Source of the DNA: Antilocapra americana
Taxonomy: Eukaryota > Chordata > Mammalia > Artiodactyla > Antilocapridae
Assembly: GCA_007570785.1 (NCBI GenBank)
Contig: ML660204.1
Span: 3,585,968 to 3,649,967 of the forward strand
DNA length: 64,000 nt
Direction of reading: 5' to 3'
Positions 8,250 to 20,200 of this stretch are shown here, piece after piece. A model generated the notes under the pieces. The model did no database searches. It was given only the letters and a program-made list of their open reading frames with translations, and had not been told where the DNA came from. Position 1 is the first letter of the stretch; each line of letters begins with the position of its first letter. The position numbers were made by a program, and so were the translations under genes.

Positions 8250-11200
8250 GTAAGTGGCCCCGCGGACGGGCGCACCCGCCCCACACTTATCGCGGCCGCG
8301 GCGCTGAGTCCAGCGGCGGGCGCACGCCAGCCCCGGGCGCCTCCCGCCGGCTCGGCACCTGCTGACCCTTCTCGGGCTGCAGCCGGTCCTGCCCCCGGTC
8401 TCCCTGCCCCCACGCCACGCCGGCTTTAAAAGGGAGAGCCGCTCTGTTCGGTTAGGACTCTTCTAAGTTTGTGGAGAGGATTGGGGGACAGCCGGCTACT
8501 TTTCGGCACTTCCTGGAGTAACAAGCGAGCGAGGAACAGGGCTTCACCCTGGGGCACTTTGAGCAACCCGTGTTTTATTTTCCAGCAACTCCCACAGACA
8601 CCCCAGACAACCTAAGTCAGAGTCGGCCTGAAGACACTTCCTTTACTTTTTTTCTAACTAGGGTGTCCCCAAACCCCTCCCGTGAGGAAATTTGTGGTCC
8701 CTACCGGGCCGGGTAGGCCAGGCCAGGACCCCTCCCTCCCTTCGCTGTCGTCCAGGATATTGTTTTTGCCCTTCAAGGTCGCGTTTCTTAGCACTTGAAC
8801 TCGGAGGGAGGAGCTGGGGTCCTGGGGCAGCTTTGGGGTGGGGGGCCTAGGCTGGACGGACGCCTTTGGTAGCCGGCACCTGGGGTCAGGGGAAGTGAAT
8901 GCCAGGTGCCTGGGCTCTAGAGCCCGCTCTCTGCTTCCCCCACCTTCCGGGGAAGCCCCTGATGCCTCTGTGCTCCTCCAGGTGACCATGGCCGACCGGG
9001 CAGCCGCTGAGAGGGCTTGCAAAGACCCTAACCCCAACATCGATGGTCGCAAGGCAAATGTGAACTTGGCCTATCTGGGTGCCAAGCCACGCAGCCTCCA
9101 GACGGGTGAGAGTCCGTGCTTTCCTTCCCTGTACTTCTGGTTGCTATATTCAGCCTTGGTATCTGTGGGGTGGAAGAGGCCCCCCCATGCCCCCGCCCTG
9201 CTCCAGGAGTGGCAGTCGGCTGTCATGTGCTCCAAGAGAGCCGTCATAGGGCAGTCATCCCCCAGCTCGGAAGTTGAACCCCTTCATCTGGCCGCGTGTG
9301 TCGGTGGGACAAGGCAAGGAGAGCAGGTCACCCGCTTGTCAGCTGTCCTCACCGGAGGGAGGAAGTGGGTCCCAGAGCTGGAGGTCGGGAGGACGCAAGC
9401 CCAGTAGCTGCTGCTCCTCAGTTCCATGGGCCCCCTTCGGCTGGGAGTTCTGGGGTTCAGGTGGAGGTGGCCGGGAGGAGAGAGGAAGCTGTTTACCCCT
9501 TTGGACTAGAGGCGGAGGGCTGTGAGGGTCTTCCCTGGGTGAGGCTGGGCCCCTCCCTAACTGGTCTCTTATTTTAGGCTTTGCCACAGGCGTGCAGCAG
9601 GTGCCCACCACTTTGATCCAGCGGACTTACGGGTGAGTGGATGTGGCTGGCTGGGGCTGGGGGACGCACAGCCCTGGAGACTAGGCCAGGGGGCCGTGGG
9701 CTTCCTGGGTTTCCCCGTGCAGGTGCCCCTCGGTCTGAGGGAGCCTCTCACCCCAGGACCGCCAACCCCCCCTGCACTGGTGGTGCTGTCTGCAGTTCCC
9801 TTTCTCTGAGACCCGTCACTTGCTCTAACCTTTCAGAAGTGTGATCGTGTTGTGGGAGTGGGAGGGGTTCAGCTGGGAGAAGGGAAAGAAGGCAGATTGC
9901 ATTTCTCTGCCCCGGCAAAGGCCACACTGGAGATGGGGAACATGCGCTCTGGAGCCTGTGGGCTTGAGTTCAGGTCTTGGCTTCCCCTTATTGTTTATGT
10001 GCCGCGGTTTCCTCACCTGTAAAATGGGATAGTGATAGCACCTCTGCGTTCTGTGGGTGGAGGCCAGGCAGGTAGGTGAGCATGATGGAAGTGTTTGCTG
10101 ACCAGGAACCCGGCCAGGCTCTTCTGAAGGCTCCTCTCTGACCTGCTCCAGTGCCCAACAGATGGCGGCAGCAGGTCATTGCCAACCGGTTTGTGAAGCT
10201 GTAGCAGGTGAGCTGGGATCAAGGCCAGATGTCCCCGCCCTAGTGGGCTCAGCCTGTGGGCCTTTTGTCTAAGGTACTTTGGAGTAGTGTGTCCCACCCT
10301 CCTCCACCCAAAAAGGGCCTTCTTCTTCTTCTTCTTTCTTTTTAAAGCATCTAATAAGGCCTGGCAGCTGCTTGGGAAAGGACACAAACTTTAGATGCAC
10401 AAAGGAGCCTGCCGTACCTGCTGACTTCTCAGCCCCATGATTGGTATCGGCTCTGTGCCCTGGTGTGGGGAACATGCTCATTATGGTGGGGGTTTGTGTT
10501 GGGGGGCCATTTATAGAACAGGCAGCCCCTTTTAGGGTGGTAGAACTTAAGTTTATCAGAGATCAGATTCCAGGCCCTTTGTGTGTATCTGCCCCGGAGA
10601 CTTGGTTTGATGGCTCACCTGGCTCACTGGTGTGTGGACCAGGCTGGTGTGGACCAGGCTTTGGAGCAGGTTGGAAGCTGGGCTCAGGTAGTCTGGGCAG
10701 ATTGGCCATGATTCGGGGCTCCTTGCCCTGACAGGCAGAGTCTGTGGCTGTCCAGTGCTTCCTTGCCTTGTGGTCAGAGACTGAGTGTGAGCCCAGCGCC
10801 TGGTGTGTCCTCCTGGGAGGAGGCCTGGAGGGCAGCCTGGAGTAGGGGTCTCTGGTTTCCTTCCCACCCTGGGATCTGCTTCATCTGTGTCTGTAGGCAT
10901 CTTGCAAAGTGTTTGGGGACACCCCCACCTTCCTGCTGTCACCCAGGTTCTTCCTGTTTGGGTTCAGGCCACACGGGGAGGGGTTCTTCACTTTCCACAG
11001 TCCTGGTTCTGTTCCCTGGGGCAGGGGCTGGGGCAGGGGCTAGCACTGAGATCCGGGTGTGAGCCTTGAGCACAACACAGCTCTCCTCTGCCTGAAATGC
11101 CACTGTGGCTTCCCCCTTTGGCCTGGGCTCTGTTCTGACCCATCACAGCTGCTTCTGGGACTGAGTCCCAGAGTCCTGATACTTGGGACTCTGGAGCCTG

Positions 11201-14200
11201 CGGACCTGGGTTCATATCCTGCCTTTGTTACTTTACCAGTGGGGTCCTCCTTGTTAGGCGGTATCTCCTCTTCCTGAGCCTTCTGTTTCCTCATTTGGAA
11301 AACGGGACTCATAACCACACGAGGCAGTGCCAGGTCACAGGGCTAGGTACTCCTTGTGGCACTTCTCTGAGGTTGGCATGGGCAGCATGCCTCCCTCATA
11401 GGTGGGAAAACTGGCAAAGAGAGGTTAAAAGCAGTTAATGGCCCATCCAGGGTGGCTGAAGTGGGGGGGACTTGAACCTCCACGAGCTGGCTCTGGACCT
11501 GCGCTCTCAGCCCCTGCTCTCTGGGGCGGGAGGTGGGAAGGGTGCCCAGACGGTTTCCCTCATGGTCCTCAGAGCGCCGCCCACGGAAGGGTGGTCAGGG
11601 GTCATTCCAATTTTACTGCCATGTGCTCCTGAGTGCCAGCGACAACGTTTTGTAACTGAATCTGCTGGCTGGCCATTTAAGACCCATGACGATGCAGAGA
11701 CTCTATTTGTTGGTTGCCAAGGGGTGGAAGGACAGTTGACAAACAGGGACGAGGGGTCGGAGGAACGGTCCAGCTCTGCGTTTTCCAGTGGCTGGTGGAT
11801 GGTTGCCTCCCACCAGGCCGCGCTGAGACCCAGGGGCAGGAGGGGCCTCGCCAGGCTTTCGGGGTCAGCTGTCTCCTCCCAGCGCCTGCCCGCCTGGCTG
11901 GAGACTTGGGCCGTCAGCGTCCCTTTTGTCTTTACAAACAATCGGGCCCGGGAGCCCGGCCGGGCCTGACTCAGCGGTCAGTTGTATCAGCTCCAGGCTG
12001 GCAGGGAGGCCCGGGCAGCCCAGGGTTTGTGAACCTGTTAACCCCTCTCCTGCCCGGCGCGACGTTCCCCAGGCTTTCCGCCCCTGCTCCTGTGCCTGAG
12101 GCAGCTCCAAAGACCCCAGACCCCCAACTCCCGGGCTTTGCTACTGCGGAATCCTTACCTGGCCAGGTCATAAATGTCAGGGTGGGAGAATTTGCCAAAG
12201 GACTTTGACATTCTGTTTTCTGCTTGGATTCCTCCTCCCCTCTTCTCTTCAAGAACAGAGTCTTTCAGGATCTACCTCAAGTGGGGCATTCCGTCACATT
12301 CACTCCATGGGGCTGAGGCTTGGGTCTGAAGAAGACTTCTTTGGGAGGTGGCAAGTGGCCGGTCTCAGGGGGAGACAACTACAGCCAGAGACCACCCAGC
12401 CGAGGAGCCCACAGGGTGGGACAGTCAGCAGCCTACAGGCACGGGTCCAGGCAGAGCATTGGTCTGGCTTGGAAGGGGCTTCTTGGCTGGTATCATGGCC
12501 GTCTGACAGCCTGCTGTCTGTCCAGGTTGGGCCTGAGGCCCGTAGGAGCTGAGGTGTGTCCTGGGCTCGACTGCGCTGGGAGCCTCTCCTTGGGGTATTT
12601 TTGAAGGGTTACCTGGTTCGCTAGGCTCATCTTCCCCCACCCTAACTCCTTAAGGGGGCCTCACTGTGGGCTCCACACCTGTCTACCACCAGCCACACTC
12701 AGTGCTGGGGGCAGGCCAAGCCCTCGGGCCCAGATGACAGGACAGGGTCCCATGGCCGTTGGGTGTCAGGCAGGCTTTGTGCTGGAGCGAGGCCCTGGGG
12801 TCTGACCGCGCTCGGGGGCAGGCCCATCCATTTTCCCTGTCTGCAGGTTGGGGACCGTGTCAGTGGCCCCTTGCAGGGCTGACTGGGGCTGGGCCCCATG
12901 CCTGCGTGCAGAGCTGCGCAGTGAGGTCCTGGCCCACGGGAAGACGGGTGTGCAGTGACTCATCTCACAGCAGCTCGGCCACAGGCTGTTGCCCCCTTCA
13001 CCTGTGTAGGTGCCGGGTGTGGGGAGACGTGCCAGAGCTGAACGTGCATGGCACAGGCACTGGAGCCTGAGTCGGGGGCTCCAGCACTCTCCCTCCTTCC
13101 CCGAGGCCCCAGCACCGCTGTCTGGCTAGCTCTTGGACAAGTCAGAGCCAGAACCCCCAGAACTGACCAGGGCCCAGGATTTCCCCCCTCGGCACCTGCA
13201 CGCTCCATTTGGCTAAAGGTTTCCGGGCCCCTGCTCCATCTCTGTGTTGGTCCCCAGTCCCCAGGTCAAGACCCACTACCCTTGTTGTCATCAGGTCGTG
13301 GGTATCTGCGCGGCCACAGGGTCTTAGTGGAGTCCCTAGGGCGGGAGAGGGGCCATAGGGTGACAGGAAGATGTCTGTTTCTCGAAAGCGTGGAGCACAC
13401 GGGACTGGGCAGAAGGGAAGGAGCTGTTCCCAGAATGCTTTGTTCCTCAAGTATTTATTGAGCGCCTGCTGGATACTTTGACAGACGTGGTTGGTTCTCC
13501 GTCCCACGTTCTGGCAGGGATGCCAGACCGTTGGAAATCCATCTGCATGTGTGATGGGTGCAGCTGGACAGAGCAGCTGGCTGGCAGGGGGCCTCGTGGG
13601 AGCAGGACAGGCCTGTATTGTGATATAGGGGTAGGAAGGGTGATCTGCGAGTATGACAGTCATAGACTTGCACCCTAGGACACCCCCAGATGGTGAAATC
13701 AGAGCAAGGCCTGGAGCCAGCTGAGAATAGCGTTCCTGCTATGGATTCTTGGGCTTTGTGGCACATTTGTTATGAGACGTCACCACTGGAGACACTTCAG
13801 GGGCCCTCCTGTACTGTACCTGGAGAGCTTGGTTATCTCATGATATGACATTAAAAAACCTAGGAGTAGTTGCAGTGCCTAGAATAGGGTCAGCACCTGG
13901 GCAGGGGGCAGGAGGTGGGGGGCCAGCACCTTAGACGTGGGGCAGGAAGTGAGGTCAGAGTGGAGGCTTTGGGGGTGGGGCAGAGAGGAAGCTGGTGCCT
14001 TCCCCATGTGGCATCACATGGCTTGTTTTTACTTTCAGGGTGTCTGGGGTGGTCCTGCCCCTCCCCACCCCGTTGCTTCCTGTTTGGCTCTCACTGGAGC
14101 GAGGCGTGGGCCGGCGCGTGGCCCTCCCCGCAGGCGCCCGTGCACACCTGTTGTTTGTCGCTGTCTGCTGTAACAGACACCAGCCTCCAGGTGGTTCTTG

Positions 14201-17200
14201 GGTACTTGTCCAAGGGCAAGCTCCCTGCCAGCCATGCTGGCCCTGGCAGGAGGGACCCTGTGCTGAGGGCTGCAGGGCCTCGTCCGGAAGCCTCGGGCCA
14301 AGGGTAGAGGCCTTACCACGCTCAGGCTGACACAGGCATCCTGGCCCCATGGGTGGGGAGGAGTGTGTGGGGGGTTTCCAGGTGGACCAGGCCCTTCACA
14401 CTGCAGTGGGAGGAGGCCATATGAGGAGCCTGGGAGCCCCATGACTTGCCTGAGTGACTCCTTGTTCTTGTGATGACCTTTCCTCTTCGAGTCTCCATTT
14501 CCCCAGCTGCTGTGTGGATGTGATGAGTGCTCTGCAGAGTGCTGTGGGGGGCACCTGGATCATACTCCCGACCCCTCCCACATCGGGGGTAGGGTGGAAG
14601 CCCTGCTCTCATTCATTCAGTTTGTTCAAAGGATGTTTGCTGGTTTGTGGCAGGTTGGGTTGAAGGGAGCCTTGGTCCTGCTTGTGATTACAGGACTTTT
14701 TTTAGCAGAGGTGGTGACAGGTGCTCCTGGGGGAAGGGAGCAGCCGACAGGAGGCTGGTATGACCGGTGGGAGGAAGTGGGAGATTGAGGGTAGTCACGG
14801 ACCCAGCAGGGTGGCCTCAGCTCATGTAAGGCTTTAATGGTCCATTGGGGGCATTTGGATTTTACTCTGAGTCATATGGGGCTACCGTGGGCCCTGAGCA
14901 TGTGAGAGCCGAGTCACTTGCATCTTTAGAGCCTCTCTGGCTGCCGGGTGGGCCTGAACCACTGGGGGCATGGTGGCCGCCTGGACCAGCACAGGGGTAT
15001 GGCGTTATGAGATGCTGTGTACATTTAAAGAATGTGCAAAAGAAGGGAATCCAAGAGGATTCCAGACATTGGGCCTAAGCTCACGGCAATTTGACTGGCC
15101 TTGGCAGTGAGGGGAGGCTTCAGTCTGGGGGGAAGAGCCGGCGTCTGGGCTTGGACAGGTTCTGGTGGAGAGGCCAAGCCAGGGCCTGGCACTGCCCCAC
15201 AGGAGACACATCTCACCTGCTCTGATCAGTGGCCCCAGAGAGCCTGGAGGCCCCACTCTGGGAAGTCCTGGGGGGCCCTCCACGGCCTGAAAATCCTGAG
15301 TTGTGCCCGAACAGCTGCCGACTTCTCCAGCCCATCAAACCAAACCTCCAGAGAACAGAAAAAGTGAAATGGGCTCATTTGCCTTTTTTATTTTTATTTT
15401 CGAGGGTGACCGTGCGTTCACAGAATGAGTGCTTGCGTTGGCAGCCCGTCCCTTTGCGCTGAGAGTTTCACTCTGAGTGTGTAGGGTGTGAGGCCGTCTG
15501 TCTCCTGGCGCCAGCTCCTTCAGCTGCCCCTCTCCACCCCACCTGCCCAGAAGTCCCCAGATCCTGCTGATCATACCCCTATACTTCTGCCTCCAAGGGT
15601 CCAGGGGAGGCTTTGTCGTGCTCTGTGTCACCCTCAGTTTACAGACAGGGAAACAGGCCAGAGAGGGCCGAGGGACTGGGGCAGCCGTGGCCAAGATCCA
15701 GACTCGGGATTCTCAGTACTACACCCTGGTCTCCATCAGTCCAAGACAGCTGGGTCGCTCCTGGCTGGGAGCTGCTCACCCTGGGCTCATGGGTCCAGGC
15801 AGAGATCTCTGCCATCGCCCTTTCAGCAGGGGCTGCTCAACCCTGTCAGCAACCGGAGCATGTGCCCCTCCGAATGGTCTGACCCTTTGAACCTGGCCGG
15901 CTGTAGCCCCCTCCACTTCCCACAATCTGGGATTTTGTGGGTATGTTTTGCCCAGGTCCTGGCCTAGGCGTCGGGTCACCTGATTTTTAGGTTCTGACCC
16001 ACTAACTATCCTGCTTGCTGGTTTGCTTTTCCCTCTGGGACCCTGGTCTGCCCTCCATGGGGTTGGGCTGGGAGGGCCTTCTGTCCGTCCTGGCTGGGTG
16101 GGATGTTCTTGCCCTTCTTCAGGCTTGAGGAGGAGGGGTCATTGGTGCTGCTGAGGTCCCTTGAGGGTACAGACTGAGGGCAGTCCAAGCCCCCAGGACA
16201 GTACTGGGGCTGACGGGCAGGGTCAGACTTGAACGGAGGCTGTGGTTCTTGCCTCCCCAAGGTTCATGACTGTGAGTTACCGGGCAGAGCTGTGCTGTCC
16301 CTAGTGGCCATTCCAGGTCGGGCTGCTTCCTCTGCCTTGCGAGGGCCAAGACTCCCGACCCAGAAAGCAGCAGGCCCCCAGAGGAGGCCCCTTTTCCACC
16401 CAGTGCCAGCAAGGCCCTTGGCTCTTGTCTGGTGCTGGCTAGGTGCTGGGAACACAGCTGTCCAGGCCATGTCCCTGCCCTCGTGGGGAAGACAAGTGGA
16501 TGACAAAGTGGTTTGGGGCTGTAGGAAGGAAGTACAGCCAGCGGTGGGCAGGAGGTGAGGGGTTGGTGGTTGGGGAAGGCCTCTGTGGAGGTGATTGAGC
16601 TGTGGAGAGGAGCCTGCCAGCAGCGGGAGCAGCAGGTGCAAAGGCCCTGTGCACAGAGAAGCATGTCCAGTCCGGGGACAGAAAGTGCCAAGCTTGTGCC
16701 CTTTTCAGAAGCCTGTAGATGGAGTACGTGGAGGGCAGCAGCACCTGATCTTTCTGGGGAGTAGGTGGGGCACCAAGGAACCTGATGGGCACATACACCC
16801 TGTGTCTTAGTGCCAGGTGTCTGAGACGCCCTGCTTTTGTGGTGTGTAGGCCTGGGGAGGGACCCGGGGGCTGTGCTCAGACGGGGCCAGCTGCTGGTTT
16901 GGCCGGGTTTTCCTTCTCAGTGGAGATTCTGGTGGGTGCGTGTGTGCGTGTGTGTGTGTGTTCATGCCTGAATGTCTGTGTTCATGTGCCATCTTGGTTC
17001 CCACCTGGCTGCCTTCCCAGCCGACGGTGTGGGTGTCTGGTTGGGACAGTGGTCAGGACTCCTAGCATCGGCCTTTTGCCTTGTAGTTCACAGCAGGTCT
17101 TGACCTCAGTATGATGCTGGAGGAATCTTTGTAAGGGGACTGTCCTGTGCACTGTGGAATGTTAGCAGCGTTCCCAGCCTCCACTGCTGGCTGCCAGTGG

Positions 17201-20200
17201 AACTCCCTACCCACCAGGTGACAACCAGGAATGTCACATTCATGCTGAGTGACCCCTGGGGTGAAGACACTGTGGCTGAGACATGCTGGTCTGGCGGAGG
17301 GTCTCTGCTTCACAGCTTTCTCCCCCGTGACTCTGCAGGGCTTGCACAGTGACACAGCCCTCCCCTTGTCTCCTGGCTGTGTGGCTGCCAGTCCCTTGGC
17401 CTCTTGGAGCCTCAGTTTTCCTGAGAAATGGGGAAACATCAGCACCTACTTTCTGGCTGTGAAATGCTTCATATGTTATCTTTGGCTTTTCACAGAGTGG
17501 AGGGTGGGACAGGGTGCTGAGGGACACAGATGAACAGATGCAGACTCACAATGTCCCTGCAGGCCAGGAAATGGGAACCCTCTTCCTCCCAGCCTGAAGC
17601 TTACTCATCCACCATGTCTGAGCATCCCCAGCAGGGCAGCTCCGCGGTGTCCATGACGCCAAGTGTCAGAAACCTGGTGAACATGCTGGCATTCCTGGCA
17701 GGCACCCTTGCGGCAAGCATGGCCAGAATCCTGTCATTTCAGTGCCCTGGGTACACCTCCTGCGCGGACAGTGTGTGCCTGGTTTGGGTGGTACTTCTGC
17801 AGCGCAGTGTGTGCCTGCGTTCCCGGTGGCCTGTCAGATGCAGGTTCCCAGACCCCATCAGACTTGGCTGTCCGCTCTCTGAAGCAGGGGTGTCCCTGCC
17901 TGTATTGGGCTCAAAACTTCCAGAGCCTCACCCTCAGGAATGGCTTGGGTTTTCCGGAGTACTACGCCGAGACCCGCTCTGTCGTGTCTCCACTGGCTTC
18001 TCTTTAGGGAGGGGTCTGGACAGCTGGGGCTCCTCTTTTTTTTTTTTTTTACAATTAGACTGAAAATAAAAGTGCTCCATGAAGGTGAAAAGAAAGTGTC
18101 TGTCACATAGTGGGTACCCAAGAAATATATGCAGAATGTTACCAGGTATTGGTTCCTGTCCTGCTTGGATTTTTTTTTTTTTCCTGCCTGTTTTTTTTTT
18201 TTTTTTTTTTTACTATATGATAGCTTTTAAAATTATCATAATCTTGTGAAATAGATGGTATTATTTCCATTGTTACCAATTTATTAAATTATAAAATTAA
18301 ACTGACACCCAGAAGGCAACTCATAATGCTTCACATCACATACCTTTTCAAATAAGTGATATGTTTGTTCTGGGTTCAAATCCTCATATACTTCTGTGTA
18401 AATAGGTAACTTCCTGTAGGCAGACTAGATATCAAGAAATGGAACTGTTGGTGGAGCCCCTCTTCTGTCTTGGTGTCAGCACCGAATGCCCAGCCCCTTC
18501 CCCATCCAGGGGCCTGGGCAAGGTGCCGGGTAGCACCTCCACCCACTCATGTGAGGTCCAGTGGGGGAGATGGACCAGGAGTTCAGGCTCTGAGCAGCTG
18601 CCCCCTCCTCCAAGAAGCCTCCCCTGAGCACTCCCAACTCTGGTTCGCGGGTTGGCATATTTGTGTCTCTCCTCCTCCTGGATTCCGAGCTCTGAGAGGC
18701 CAGGGCTGTGTAGTCTTCCCGCTGCTGTGTCCTTGCCCAGAGCACACCCACAGACAGGAGAGAAGCCTGGGGAGGCGGAGGTGGAATTCAAACCCAGGCC
18801 CTACTCCGTTCACGGCTCTTGTTCCCACCAGAGAAGCAGGAGGGGGTGGACGGCAGAAACCCCTAATAAGGGAGAGAGAGGTTAGCCTGGGGCCAGTGGG
18901 CAGGTTCATATAGGAAGTTGTCTGACCTCCTGACAAGGAGGAGTGGGTCGCCATGGCGACTGTAGGGTTGCTGCCACCTAGGAGGGCAAATAGCAGGGAT
19001 GAGGGGATCCAGTGTGAGAACTTCCTGGCCAGGGGCAACCAGGGCTCCTCTGGGACTGGCCAGGTATGCCCAGGCTGTTACCCCTAGGGAGGGGTTTGCT
19101 GCTGGGTCCACAGGGCCATGATACCCATCCCCACCTCAACTTTGCCCTCACTGGGTGGTTCACCCCTGGCTCAGGATTGCTTCTTACGTGTGTGTGCTTT
19201 TATTGTGGTAAGGTGTGAGGGAGTGCTCAGTCACTCAGTCCTGTCCAACTCTGCAGCCCTGTGAACTGTAGCCCACCAGACTCCTGTCCTTGTGATTCTC
19301 CAGGCAAGAATACTGGAGTGGGTTGTCATACCCTCCTCAAGGGGAATCTTCTTGACCCAGGAATCGAACCCACATCTCCTGTGTCTCCTGCATTGGCAGA
19401 CAGATTCTTTACTGCTGAGTTACGAGGGAAGCCCTGTGGTAAAGTACACATAACCTAAAATCTGCCACGTGAGGGCATTAAGCATTTTCACAAGGTTGTG
19501 TATTCATCACCACCATCTGATTCAGAATTTCTGCATCACCCAGGAGGAGACCACATAGCCCCCTCTCCCCTCTCCTGCTTCCTGAAGCCCCTGCACTGTG
19601 ACCACTTTCTCTCTGGACTCATTTCTCTGGAGGTTTCCACTAGTGGAATTGTGCAGTCCGGAGCCTTTCACTTCTGGCTTCTTTCACCCAGCGTGTGTCA
19701 AGATTCATCTGCACAGTGGTGATATGTGTCAGTGTGTTACTCCTTTTTATGGCAGAATAACATTCCTTGGCATGCATACACCGCAGTCTGGAAACCCATT
19801 CATCCTTGGACGGAGCTTGGGCTGCTTCTCCTTTGTGGGTGGTGCGAAAAGTGCTTCTTATCTCTTAACTGTGCCCGTGGGTCCGTTCGCCTCATATTCA
19901 GACCCATGTGCACCAACTGCCTGCCCCCTTGCCCCTCCACAGCCCCTTCCCGGCCTTTTCTTTGCATTCAAAACATCCGGCCACATAAAGTTGCTGTCAG
20001 TCAACTTCTTGGACTTTTAAAAATGGCAGTTTCATATGATTCCACCTCACCCATCCTTAGCACTGGTAGAAACACTCATTTGGTTTTTTAGTGAACATTA
20101 TCACCGTTTGGTATAACAGTTTTGCGTAAACAGCACGTCTGTTCTGGGGCCTGGTTTTCTCTCCTGACAGTGTGGAGAAGGAGTGGCTTGAGGTTGAGCT

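Larger units (their letters stand above)
7640..8430 (+). promoter_or_regulatory. RBM38: CpG-island promoter of RBM38
   Basis: A dense CpG island covers the 5' UTR, coding exon 1 and the start of intron 1. It has several GC boxes ('ggggcggggcc' near 7684, 'gcagggcggggctg' near 7730, 'ctgggcggggtctg' near 7769, 'gggggcgggaccg' near 7790), an E-box and a ZNF143-like site, and no clear TATA box. The transcription start is not defined by sequence; a position within about 7780-7950 would be usual. RBM38 is known to be induced by p53 and E2F1; I see no convincing p53 site in the island itself. Confidence 0.85.

Noticed and set aside
8838..9407. 189-codon frame spanning exon 2 and both flanking introns
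   Set aside because: Strong splice sites at 8981/8982 and 9105/9106 and the match to RBM38 fix the exon. The rest is chance openness in GC-rich intron.
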